Below are positions 20,245-30,015 of a stretch of DNA of 34,580 bases, one piece after another. Source of the stretch: Actinomortierella ambigua (lineage: Eukaryota > Mortierellomycota > Mortierellomycetes > Mortierellales > Mortierellaceae); NCBI GenBank assembly GCA_016098155.1, contig JAAAJB010000374.1, positions 1 through 34,580 on the forward strand, written 5' to 3'. The translations under genes were made by a program, and so were the position numbers. The notes under the pieces are model-generated. The model made no database searches, was not told where the DNA came from, and saw only the letters and a program-made list of their open reading frames with translations. Every line of letters begins with the position of its first letter. Positions within the stretch are counted from its first letter, which is position 1.

Positions 20245-22187
20245 CTAAGGAAGACCCCGACGATGAAGCCACTTGATCGCCAAATGCGCAAACCACGTCC
20301 CTTCCAGCACGACCCATCGGATCAACGCCTCGATCAGCAAGCAATCCAGCACGCCCGAGTACAGGCTCAACAGTCCATCCTGGCGGACCGACGTAAGAAA
20401 GCAATCCACGAGGCCCGCGTACACGGGTGGGGTCAGTCCGCCCATGCCCGGAAAGACGGCGCCTTGCATCAACAGGCGCGACGCCATGGTATCGAACGGA
20501 TACAGTAGCACGCGGGTGAGCATGCTGCTGGCCATCGCCGCCGCCATCTCTGGGTAAAACTCTTGGAGCAACGACGGTTGGTGCGGCGTGATCGCCGTCA
20601 GGTACCGGAGCGAGAGCCGCGCCTGATGGATCGCCAGCGTTGCTGACGGTGGCGTCGAGGCCCCCACGGGCGGCATCGCGGCCATGATGATCGATGAGAT
20701 GTCGTTGGCGGAGATCGCACATGTCGTTTGACCCGTCGTTCGGTTCACACGGATCCGATGCGTGTCGAGCTGGCGTGCGGGCCGCTGTTCTTGTTGTTGT
20801 TGCTGTTGTTGCTGCTGCTGCTCGTCTGGTGAGTGTCCTGATTGCGGTGACTGTGGAGATGGCCGCTGGCCTGCCTCGGATGATTGCGACAATGACCCGA
20901 TCACTACGCCTGATCCGGCAGTCCCTGTCCTCCTTGGCCGACGGTCGTCCAACTCGTCCAGGGCATTGTTCGTCGACAAAGACGACGATACTGGAGGTGG
21001 TGATGGTGATGGCGATGGCGACGGATACCGAGATGATGACGGCAGTGACTCGACCAGATAGTCGGGCACGTCATCCGGGTGGCGGAAGGATGTCTGGAGT
21101 TGCTGTTGCATTCGTGGCGAGGTTGTGGCAGTGGTCGGGATGCCATCCGCCCCTGTGCCGGAGGGATGGGCCATGGGCTGGATCGGTTGCGGTGGATAGG
21201 GTGTTTTGGACGATTTTTTCCTGGCAAAGAACGAGGGAGGGACGAGTTTTGGGTAGATCCATCGAAAGGTCCATGTCTGGATGATCTCAAAGAGCAGGTT
21301 GAGCGCGTACGAGGGCAGCACGGTCGAGTAGAACGGTAGCGGGCTCGGAGACCGACCGCCGCTGTAAAATAGTCCAATTAGGTCGTGAAAGTAGTTGGTG
21401 ACAAACGAGCGGAAGAGGGTGAGGTAGCCCGAGTTGGGTGGCCATGGTCCTGTGTGGGTGTCCATCCTGAGCAGGAGCGAGTTGCGCAACAAGGGGTACA
21501 ACGGGATATAGAGGACGAGCTCGATCAGACGCGTCGTCACATAGATGGCAGCCTTGGGCAACACCTTGCGTGTCCGGTGGCGGAAGCGGCCGATGACGCT
21601 ACTGAGAAATGCTTCATAGAAGATGGTACAGGTGTGGCAGATCATGCTACATGGCATCCCGTACCAGATGCCCAGAACACCCTGCGACCGATAAACCCGC
21701 CTCAGGTAGTCGACCGCAGCCCGAGGTGAAGTCTCGGGAAATCGCCGAGGAAAGACTTGGTGCCGGTCGCGAATACCAAAGAAAGGAAAGCAGCCAATAT
21801 TATTGAGGGTCAACGATGTCACCACCAGGATGAATCCGCTCTTGTTCTCGGCCGCTTCTATAAAGTCAAAGGATTAATTTGTGGTGTCAATAGTGCTTGT
21901 ACACAAATACACATGCTACGAACTTGTCTTTCTCTGTTCCATACATTCATTCTTTCTCTCTCCCTATAGGTACCTGTACTTGCACTCCGGATGGGAAGAT
22001 GGATGGTCGTGTTGAGGACCTCCTTTTCGCCCAGGGCGAGCTCGTCCTGCTTGTGTAGCATGTGCATCACTCTGCGCTCCTGGTCCAACTCGGTGAGCTC
22101 ATCAATGTTGTCCAGCGGGTCATTCAGCGCGGCGGGGGGAGTGTTGTGTGACCCAAAGGCCAGCGACCAGATGGCGTGCAGGACCAT
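20245..22187 (-). CDS. Ugo1/SLC25A46-like mitochondrial carrier-fold protein
   Basis: Two exons in minus-strand order, 22187-21974 and 21857-20245, give 608 residues; the 116-nt intron is GT-AG, phase 1. A carrier-type repeat is visible near the C-terminus: YPFDTMASRLLMQG at about 524, matching the Px[DE]xx[RK]-like signature, followed by VYAGLVDCFLTSVRQDGLLSLYSG. An earlier half-repeat reads AAVDYLRRVYRSQGVLGIWYGM. Degenerate carrier repeats with a long insertion are typical of the outer-membrane fusion/lipid-related proteins Ugo1 and SLC25A46, not of metabolite transporters; this assignment is by resemblance. The insertion (about residues 290-430) is disordered, with SPSPSPSPPP and ten glutamines. 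The start at 22187 is uncertain: no ATG lies farther upstream in frame before a stop, but a spliced upstream exon is possible because coding-like sequence (SLSSPRTAYG) precedes it. Confidence 0.72.
20791..20820 (-). repeat. Polyglutamine repeat in the carrier gene
   Basis: Thirty bases of TTG/CTG on the plus strand encode ten glutamines (CAA/CAG) on the coding strand, flanked by glutamates. It lies in the disordered insertion. Confidence 0.95.
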
Positions 22188-22427
22188 GCCATATGCAGTG
22201 CGAGGCGATGAAAGACTGAGTGAGTGTGAAGACCATTCAATGGAGGGGCATTGCCCAATGTTTCATGAGGGGATCATCAGTTTTTTTTTCAAGCCACTTT
22301 AACCATGCCAATTATATAAGACATTATCCTCCTCGTTTGTTCTCCTTGCGCATCATTACATCGCCAACCATCTATTTCGGGTTCACGCCTCTTTCTTTCT
22401 CTCTCATTCCTTCTCTCTCCCCCTCCT
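22188..22427. promoter_or_regulatory. Shared divergent promoter, carrier / MED19
   Basis: Only 240 bp separates the proposed carrier start from the MED19 ATG. It contains TATATAAG at 22313-22320, suitably placed for MED19 (about 108 bp before its ATG), and a CT-rich leader on the plus side. A T-run lies at about 22280-22289. Confidence 0.55.
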
Positions 22428-23993
22428 ATGGACGCAGCGGACTCGTCGCCGCGGCAAAAGTCGCCGCCGCTTTACTACATCAAGGAATCGAGAGGTAGCT
22501 TGATGGTCAATGTCGTGCTATTTTTCTCGAGGAACACTCCATTAGGGGGGCGACGTTGGCACTGAACTGTCTTTTTTTTTTATCCTTGTACTATGGATTG
22601 TGTGGGTGCTTATGTGTGGTTTATTCGTTCCACTTTTTGGTGCAGCCAAGGCGAAGCCTCAGGAGTTGTCTGGAAGCCAGGATCTTATGGCAGCATTCAA
22701 CCTGGTCCCGTTGTACAACGTTCATGTCAGGCCCAAATTTGAAGGCAATCCTCCCAGCACGGATCCCACCTACTTTCCATACATCAGTGCCCTGCCTGGT
22801 AAATACAGACGTGAAAGGATGGGCAAGACATTGCCCCGTCTCCTTTGCAAAACTGGGCAACCAAAGAGACTATGTACCCCAAAGGATTGAAGCTCATTTT
22901 CCCATGTTTCTTTGTCGTTGGTTTCCTTTCTACCAGGCAAGAACGCAATACGGCCTGGCAACTACATCCGTGCGTTGATAGAGAACCCAGAAAAGAGCTA
23001 TGGTCCTATCCACGAGTTTGGTTACTCTACCATGCGCGAATCCTTTTCTCTTCGCCCTGGGCCTGTGCCTGGAGTAAGTGTGTGGAGCACGTTGTGGAAA
23101 GCGAGAGGTGGTAATCCCAAGGCCGATCACCCCTCCCGACTGTTCCTTGGAAATTGAAAAGGAAGATGAACGCCTCTTTTTTTTTCTTTTTCCTCACATC
23201 AACTTTCTTTCATGGATACCATAGTTTGATGGGTCAGTGCTAGGTACGGAGGATGATAATGTGCCCCGGCCAACATCTCAGTATGCCTCGAGAATCAAGT
23301 CAGACGGATCAGCAGTGGCGACATCGGCAGGATCACTTGCAGGAATGAGCAGTGAGGGGCAAACACCCTTGCAAGCTGGCAGCCACCATCACCAACACCC
23401 TCACCATCAGAATCACCACCACAGCTCAAAGTCATCGTCACCGCATGTCGACCGTGGCGATCGGAGTGAACGTGGTGAAGATGGCAGTCGGGAACACAGG
23501 CACAAGAAGAAGGTATGCCTCACTGAGGAGTCGCATTCTCCTTTTGTGTATGTGTTTGCTTGTGTACGATATCGCCTTCCCCCCCCCCGCCCCTTTCTTC
23601 ATTTAACCGTGTACCCTTTTCAATCATGGGACCCATTCACTATTAGAAAAAGAAGAGGAAGCACGAGCACGAACACGAGCATGGTCACAGTCACGGTCAT
23701 TCTCATGAAGGAGAACAGGATAGCGAGCACCGGAAGAAGAAGAAGAGGAAAAAGGTATGTTGATACCAACTGAGATCATACGGTAGAAGCGGATCTAACA
23801 ACCTTCCTCATCCTAGCTTGGAGAGAGTGATGATACTCATGGTATTACCGATTTGCTCCGGCATTTCTTTTTTTTTCTTTGGCTATCAACGACCTGGCTA
23901 TTGCAGGAGAGGGAGGATCATGCCGAACACTATGACTACCAGTACCGCCACGACCATGGGCATGAGAATCCTGATCACCTCGTTGTCGACTGA
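22428..23993 (+). CDS. MED19: Mediator complex subunit 19
   Basis: Six exons, 22428-22494, 22646-22798, 22937-23073, 23225-23512, 23647-23754 and 23907-23993, give 279 residues; introns are 134-152 nt. Residues 15-115 follow the MED19 core in order. They read PLYYIKES, QELSGSQDLMAAFNLVPLYN (human counterpart TELTGSTNLITHYNLEQAYN), YISALPG and IRPGNYIRALIENPEKSYGP (human SLRSLIEKPPI), then STMRESFSLRPGPVPG. This head-module subunit of Mediator links activators to RNA polymerase II. The C-terminus is lysine-rich (HRHKKK, KKKRK), as in animal MED19, with histidine-rich runs (HHHQHPHHQNHHH, HEHEHEHGHSHGHSHE) that are longer than I would expect. A 25-nt AG...GT-bounded stretch (23817-23841) was not used because it breaks the frame. 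Confidence 0.88.
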
Positions 23994-24307
23994 ATGATGG
24001 ATCGGCTTGCTTGATATTTCTTCCACTGAGATTGCCATGGTCGTTTGAGGGCTCAGCGCACACTATTGTACATTAGCACCCACTTTTAATAGCCGTAAAA
24101 GTTTGAATACAAAAAAAAGGGCGGTAGTCAGTCCCCTGATACTCACTCTGAACATTTTCAGCTGGAGATGCATTGGCCCAACAAGGCAGTGTGCGATCTG
24201 GTCACATGACTGCGACCTGAAAAACCCAAAAGTACGCTCGCTGTGCACACCCTCTCTTCTACCTGTTCAATACCCCTCCTCCCCCTCTCTCCTCCATAAC
24301 CATCGCG
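23994..24307. other. Intergenic region, MED19 / V-ATPase f-like gene
   Basis: There is no gene. It holds the MED19 3' UTR and the promoter of the next plus-strand gene, with an A-run at about 24111-24118 and a CT-rich leader at about 24250-24295. Confidence 0.6.
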
Positions 24308-25202
24308 ATGCTGAGGCCAGTAGTGACTCTCGACAAAGCCGTGTGCTACTCTGTTATCTCCGTCTTTGGCATCATCTTCCTTGTAAGGCCTGCTGTCTGG
24401 AGAAGCACCATTACAAAAAATATGCCTGGGAAAACATCCATTCATTCGCTCTACGTCCAGCATACAAGTCTCTCAATTCTGGAAAGAAAATCAACTCCAA
24501 CTCAGGAGCCAGCAACCTGCTCTCTCTTCAGGACCCCGCAACACGCCAGCATTTGAAGATAGCGGTTGCATTCTATGTGTGGCGATTGCCCTCCGGTTTG
24601 CACGCATTGGCCAAGACATGGACTGGGAGGAGAGTAGACGACGCCAACAAAAAATTGTGACGCCAAATCAAGACAGGTCATGCATCTGTCAGGCTCCCTC
24701 ACAGCTAGTACACGCGCAAGGGGGTAGACATACTTTCTTGCTGGTGAAGGATGAGATGGGAGTCAAGCGCCAACACCAACACCACTACTGTAGAGCCAGA
24801 TCTGTGGACAACCACCCCCCCCCCAAACAAATATTGCCCAAGGACATTCTAGAAGACAACATCAGACTCATCCCTTGGCTCTCTTTTCATATCATCCATT
24901 TGTAGGGTGCCATGGGATACTTCTTCAGCATACCTGCAGAGTCGTTAACACACGGAGCAAAGTCTCCCGAAAACCCAGCAGCTGTTGCACATGCTTGCTT
25001 CACTGCCACCGCCTTTTATACTTTCCTCTTCCTGTTTTGTGGCTGCCAGGTAAAGTTAGCGACACCAACACAGTGCATCATTCATACTCGCTCTATTTCT
25101 TTTTTTTTTTTTATTGCTTTCATCTAACTCTTAAATTCTTACTCTTGTATCTAGACCTTGCTCCACCGCCGGCAATCACGATCAGAAATTCACCTGCAAT
25201 AG
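24308..25202 (+). CDS. V-ATPase subunit f / ribonuclease kappa-like membrane protein
   Basis: Three exons, 24308-24382, 24906-25049 and 25155-25202, give 88 residues. The first intron is 523 nt, the longest in the window; the second is 105 nt. Two hydrophobic helices are visible: AVCYSVISVFGIIFL running into GAMGYFFS across the first splice, and TATAFYTFLFLFCGCQ. A hydrophilic loop (SLTHGAKSPENPAAVA) separates them, and the tail is basic (TLLHRRQSR). Size, the glycine-rich first helix and the loop-helix-basic tail order match the ribonuclease kappa family, now recognised as subunit f of the membrane Vo sector of the vacuolar proton pump. This is a pattern match over a short protein, so confidence is moderate. 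It converges on TPT1 with 224 bp between stops. Confidence 0.72.
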
Positions 25203-25426
25203 AACGACAATCAATGACAGAGTCTGTGAAGCATGATGCCCGGAGAGGATTCCTCCCCTTCTTTTATTATTTGTCTCAATCCGCTTTTGCTTTGCCACGC
25301 CGTTGATATCCACCTCAGTCATTGCATTAAACTGTGTCTTATGCAACTCATGGGCATCTTTTTTCTTTTTCTTTTTTCTTCAAATGATTTTAATGAAGGG
25401 CAAGAGAACGACTAAAAGAATCGCGA

Positions 25427-26638
25427 CTATGGTAGAGGAAAGAGGATTTGTCCAGAGGAAGACTTGACGATAGAAAAGTACTTGGGTGGGATGACTCCAT
25501 CGCCGTTCTTTCCATCTGACAGAATGACATTGTTGGTACTCCTCTGGAACTTGATGCCATCTAACCATAGAGCGAACAGTCAAGGAGAGAAGAACATATT
25601 AATTCGCACACGACCTTTCGAAAACTTTTTTTTTATCTCCTTTGGTCATTATATTACCTTTCATCGCTTTGGCGGTATCGATATAGATGTGGACATTGGA
25701 CCTGGCCCTCATGCCACTGATGACTCCCTCGTCTCCAGGCAATCCAATAGCCATGTGGATATGGTTGCGGCCCATCCGATTCAGTCCTTCCGTCGCTAGC
25801 AACAAAGAAAGGCAACGAGAAGAGCGAGTTGCGTGAGTAACGAGTTCAGTGAGCTCAATGAACGTGCACATACACACCCACTAGAAATATCAATGCAACA
25901 ACTACAACATACCAATGATCTTCCAGGCCGTCATGGTCGTGCCATGGACCGCAATGGGTAATTGCGCCGCGTCTGTGATCATCTCATGTCCTTCTTCTTT
26001 CACCTAGCAAAAACAAAAAAAAGGGTATGTAACACAACACAAAGCACATATTACATACCATGACTTGCCTGGGTTAATACGCAGTCTATTTGTGTGCCCT
26101 CCCAAGTGCTTGTCGACCATTTTCTCTTTTCTTGTCATTTTACAAATACCTCTTTGATGCTATGGCCTTGAACGGCGCGGATAAAAGTGACGCCGTCGCG
26201 TTCGACCATCTCAAAGCGCTTCTTGTCGCTATCGCGGACGACGATGTGGACGTCGTCCAGAGTAAAGCCCTTGAGGCGCGAGTGAGCCAGGACCTCGTCG
26301 ATCTTGCAAAAGCCATCCGTCCCAATGGCCACGCCCTGGGCGACCGCGTTGTGGCGCAGTAGCCAGGACAGGGCCTTGGAAAGCCTTACTTGTGGCGAGT
26401 CTCCTCTTCCGCCTCCACCACCATGGTGACCGCCTCGTTTGCGAGGTGCAGCGGTGGCGGTAGATGGGCTTTGATTGGATGGTGTCTGATCAAGGTCTCG
26501 AGGGTGAGAGGGCTGTCGGTCTTGCTTCTTTTTGTTGCTATTAGTAGTAGTGTTGCTGCCCTTCTTTCCACTTTGGCCAGTCTGTGCGGAGGCTGCCGAG
26601 GTAGAGGTAGGAGGGGGATGTGCAGGTGTGGATGACAT
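25427..26638 (-). CDS. TPT1: tRNA 2'-phosphotransferase
   Basis: Four exons in minus-strand order, 26638-26150, 26003-25913, 25795-25658 and 25560-25427, give 283 residues; introns are 146, 117 and 97 nt. The product removes the 2'-phosphate left at the tRNA splice junction after ligation, using NAD+. The four conserved catalytic residues of the Tpt1/KptA family are present: Arg95 and His96 in SWLLRHN, Arg154 in FIRAVQGHS, and Arg223 in GVISGMR. NRMGRNHIHMAIGLPG and the C-terminal KFQRSTNNVILSDG, PPKYF are also conserved. Residues 1-80 are a non-conserved, Ser/Thr/Gln-rich, glycine-ended extension, so the protein is longer than yeast Tpt1 (about 230 aa). The start at 26638 is chosen because it opens this extension; an in-frame ATG at 26752 would add 38 residues. 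The gene diverges from PRP18. Confidence 0.94.
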
Positions 26639-26873
26639 TTGGGTGGGTGAGGTGGAATGAATGAAAGGGCCTTCTACGACGGTTAACCGAGTGTTACCCT
26701 GCCGCAGGAACAAAAACTCAAAAAAAAAGCTCCCATTGCTGAGCCACAGCAACTTTTGCTTTCATCGTGGCATCGCCATTAATTCCTGCACTCGCTCTTC
26801 TAGCATCTCATTCATCGCCCTACCCCCTTTCTCAGCCACTTCATTCAGACAATTAACGCAAGAGCATTACACC
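26639..26873. promoter_or_regulatory. Shared divergent promoter, TPT1 / PRP18
   Basis: Only 235 bp separates the two start codons. I see no TATA box. The central part carries an A-run (about 26719-26728) and mixed sequence, and a CT-rich leader faces PRP18. Confidence 0.6.
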
Positions 26874-28425
26874 ATGGACCTACTGGAGGCATCTTTGAAT
26901 AAGAAGCGTTCGGCTTTGGAGGCCAATGGTGGCACCAAGAAAAAGTACATTCGACGAGCTGATCTCGAGAAGCAGCGCCAGGAAGAGTACCAAGCTGAGC
27001 AAGAGAGGCTCCGCCTGGAGAAAGAAGTATGACTGAGTATTCGCCCACCTATCCTTTACCCCTTGCTATCTCTTCTTTTGCCTCGTCCGAGCTTTGATAG
27101 GAGAGAAACAACAAGAAACGTGCTCAAGTTCTAACTGATTTACACTACAACATTTATCGCTGTTAGGAAAAGGAACGCAGGCGAAAGGAGGAAGAGGACG
27201 CAGAAGACAAGCGGAGGAAGCGGATAGCCTCAAAGTCTCAGTCTCCAGACGGAGACTCGACACCGGATTCTGGATCGTCCACACCAGGCACTACTGGTAC
27301 TACTACTACCAACAACAACTCAGGGTCCTCTGCCACAGGAGGAAAGAAAATAGGCGATGGAGAGGGCAACGACCTCGACGCTGCCATGGCCATGGTGGCT
27401 GCAGAAGAAGCCTCGGCGGGCAGTCTGAACATCCCACCGGAGGAGGTGATCCGACGTCTGCGAGCACGTGGGCAGCCGATCCGACTTTTCGGCGAGACGG
27501 ACCAACAACGCAAGATCCGACTCCGAGCACTCGAACTGGTCGAGGATCGCTCGGAGGGTCAGCGCAACGACTTTATGCGGGCGCTGGAGAATGCCGAGAC
27601 GGAGTTGCATCTCGAGGTACTGGGACAGACGGCGGACAGCAGCGGATCCAAGAAGAAGGACAAGAACAAGGAGAAGGCTGGTGGCGACCAGGAGAGCAAG
27701 CAACTTGACACTTCGGAAATCTCCATCAAGCTGATCCAAAAAGACCAAGACAAGCTCTATGTATTGTTGTATACTTATTTCAAGCGCAGGTTGCGAGAAT
27801 GGGAGTATGATCTGGACGAGCGACCAGGTAATAAGACACAGTCCTCAGTGGTACAGACACAGGGGAGAGCAAAAAAAAAAAAAAAAAAAAAACATCTTCT
27901 CAACCTTTACTCTTCCGTATCATATCACTTTAGATGAAGTAAAGCGAAGTGCATCAGGAAAGATGGCAACAGCAACACAGGCGCAGACAGCAGAATACCT
28001 CAAACCGTTTTTCAAGCAGCTACGACAAAAGGCTCTGGAACCGGATGTGTTGATGCGCATTACAGAGATTGCGGAGCTAATGATCAAGAAAGAGTACATG
28101 TCTGCCAACGATGCCTACCTGCGGCTTTCGATCGGCAATGCACCTTGGCCCATTGGTGTCACGATGGTCGGGTATGATTTTTCTTCGCATTGCATTCTTT
28201 TTTTCTTATTTGCTATGAACCAGGAAGACGAAGACCAGGAGAAGAGTATAAGAATTAACCCCAGCCTACCTTTTTGTCTCTGATCATAGTATCCACGAAC
28301 GTTCAGGACGTGAAAAGATTTTCTCTGCACAGGTCGCTCACGTGTTGAACGATGAAACGTCGCGCAAGTGGATCCAGAGCGTAAAGCGTATCATGACTTT
28401 TGTTGAGAAGAAGTACCCACGGTGA
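26874..28425 (+). CDS. PRP18: Pre-mRNA-splicing factor 18
   Basis: Four exons, 26874-27026, 27167-27827, 27934-28171 and 28290-28425, give 395 residues; introns are 140, 106 and 118 nt. Prp18 acts with Slu7 and the U5 snRNP in the second step of splicing. Residues 1-75 are a charged coiled coil ([21 protein letters not shown]). A low-complexity Ser/Thr/Gly linker follows. The splicing-factor motif [23 protein letters not shown], shared with Prp4, starts at about 140. The C-terminal Prp18 helical domain shows [40 protein letters not shown] and [18 protein letters not shown], ending [19 protein letters not shown]. The last splice makes Gly in MVGIHERSG. Length and domain order are normal. The ATG has ACACCATGG context. 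Confidence 0.96.
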
Positions 28426-29238
28426 AAGTAATGTGCGAGGAGGGGCAGTATGGAAGACCAATAAACAATGTGGTTTGTGCCTTTCAACAAGTAATGGTTG
28501 CTTTTTCACCCCCGTGGAGTAGTCGTGGAGCAATAGTATTCATGACTTAAGATGAATTTATCACACAGTTACACAGTTACACAGATACGCTCATTTTTCA
28601 AGAAACCACTTAGTTCTCGTAGCCGAGTGCGTCAGTGGTTGGCACCACTCCATATATTATGCGCACGACCGAGGGTCTTGCGATGTCTCAGCTATGCTTC
28701 CTCAGCCCTATACGTCGACCTCTCTCCCATGTATAGGAACGGCCATTCTGGATTCCAACCCACGGAGTTTCAGGTTCCTTGCCAGATTCTACCGACTCCT
28801 ATAGCATATCAACCGACTATACCATACGGTCATAGGCCTCTGTCGCTAAAGCTATCGACTATCAGCGTTCCCTACCGTCCGTTTCTCGGCGCACCTCGCA
28901 AACACCAGTGTTGTGTAAGTGTGCATTTGATGAGTGGAGTACAGGAAGGATGCGAGAGTGTTGTTTGTTTCTATCACCTTGTAAATAATTTTAAACGAAG
29001 AGAAAGCCTGGCCAATGTCACAACCAGAAAAAAAAAAAAAAAAAAAGACACTTGCAGACTACTCTATGTTCACTTTTTTTTTCTTTTGAACTACTATCAA
29101 GAATGTATCAAACAATTTGGTGTAGAATTACTTTATGGAAGAAAATGTGTATTGAGGCCTCTTGTATGGCGTCGAAATTGCCACAATCCCCCTTTTTTTT
29201 GAGAAATTTAATTTTGCTGTAGTTGAGAACGAGATTTC
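28426..29238. other. Intergenic region after PRP18
   Basis: No supported gene. A plus-strand frame (28552-29202) stays open for 216 codons, but its second half runs through A- and T-homopolymers, and I recognise nothing in it. The stretch 28600-28920 is compositionally mixed, unlike the flanking tracts, so it could be an old coding remnant. A short tandem of ACACAGTT-like units lies at 28563-28584 and an A-run at about 29029-29046. Confidence 0.4.
28460..28465 (+). terminator. Candidate poly(A) signal AATAAA, PRP18
   Basis: An exact AATAAA lies 35 bp after the PRP18 stop. Confidence 0.6.
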
Positions 29239-29565
29239 ATGATGTTGACAATGGTGCAGGGTAAGAACTATGTTTTCAAGGTAAAGAGTCTGAACGAAAC
29301 GAGCGATGCCGGCCATCCCGCAGACAATGAGTGCGTGGTGTGGGATACGTCTGTCTGCTTTACACAGGAGGTAGTCTGGTCGTCCTTGCAGGGAGAGAGT
29401 CTCAAGGAGCTCAAGGACAAAGATGCAACTACTCAAGTGCGGAGATTGCCAACCACTCTTAAAGAGCCCGAACCAGGGGACACAGTAGTGGACAGAGAAG
29501 GGGACAGAGTGGTGGGCAGAGAAGGGGTCGGCATTTGTCTCTCTCCACTCCCTCAGCCCCTTTGA
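29239..29565 (+). CDS. Hypothetical 108-residue protein or exon
   Basis: An open plus-strand frame whose first 75 codons have normal amino acid composition and a coding-like third-position pattern (GKNYVFKVKSLNETSDAG, NECVVWDTSVC, SLKELKDKD). The sequence before GKNYV (GGTGCAG) also looks like a splice acceptor, so this may be an internal or last exon rather than a complete gene starting at MMLTMVQ. The C-terminal part is made by a 24-bp tandem duplication and is less convincing. A longer antisense frame overlaps it but has poorer composition. I recognise no family. Confidence 0.38.
   Translation: MMLTMVQGKNYVFKVKSLNETSDAGHPADNECVVWDTSVCFTQEVVWSSLQGESLKELKDKDATTQVRRLPTTLKEPEPGDTVVDREGDRVVGREGVGICLSPLPQPL
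29476..29523. repeat. 24-bp tandem duplication
   Basis: Two adjacent 24-bp units (29476-29499 and 29500-29523), each beginning GGGGACA and ending GGACAGAGAA or GGGCAGAGAA, differ at a few bases. In the plus frame they encode GDTVVDRE and GDRVVGRE. Confidence 0.85.
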
Positions 29566-29691
29566 TCCTCTCTCCTCATTGCTTGGTCTTTCAGGAGCCC
29601 CTTGATCCAAATCTGTGTCTCCTTGTTCTCTGTGCATGTGCAATGAAGGACAACATGACTTGCCTCTCTTTTTTCTTGGACCTTCCTGACA

Positions 29692-29698
29692 TATAAAA
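29692..29698 (+). promoter_or_regulatory. TATA box of the small secreted protein gene
   Basis: TATAAAA stands 318 bp upstream of the ATG at 30016. The distance is large for a fungal leader but becomes ordinary if the 5' UTR intron is removed. Confidence 0.55.
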
Positions 29699-29809
29699 GG
29701 AAGTCGTACCCATCGAAAGAGCTACCAAACCAACGAACCTCCCTCCTAAACCTATCATAGCAGTCCTGCGGCTACTTCACAAACCACGCACCCCTCTGAC
29801 CAGCTTCAC

Positions 29810-29901
29810 GTAAGGCCAAAGGAAGGAAATACTTGCCAGTGTGAATACGAGAGGTGTGATGTGTTGTAATTCTAACTACTGTTGCCTACTCCAACATCAA
29901 G
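29810..29901 (+). other. Candidate 5' UTR intron
   Basis: A GTAAGG donor at 29810, a CTAAC branch-like site at 29872-29876 and an ATCAAG acceptor ending at 29901 would make a 92-nt intron, within the size range seen in the window. It is entirely upstream of the ATG, so no coding frame tests it. Confidence 0.4.
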
Positions 29902-30015
29902 GCATCAACACAAACACTTTCGCCTATTGCTAGAACTATTGCAAGCACTGTCATAAGATCCTTCAAGAACCGCTGTACAAACGTTCTCCCTCACAGAATC
30001 CTGATCTCAGTCAAC

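Larger units (their letters stand above)
29566..30015. other. Promoter and leader of the small secreted protein gene
   Basis: There is no other gene. It holds a TATA box (29692-29698) and a long leader with a possible 5' UTR intron (29810-29901), both listed separately. Confidence 0.6.

Noticed and set aside
24103..24660. 185-codon plus-strand frame overlapping the V-ATPase f-like first exon
   Set aside because: The overlapping short exon has family support, and this frame has none.
28620..28660. Stretch resembling a tRNA D-arm (GCCGAGTGCGTCAGTGGTTGG)
   Set aside because: No matching B-box (GGTTCGANTCC) or acceptor-stem pairing was found at the required distance.
28552..29202. 216-codon plus-strand open frame after PRP18
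   Set aside because: The second half translates homopolymers, and the first half has no recognisable motif or promoter. Left as undetermined.
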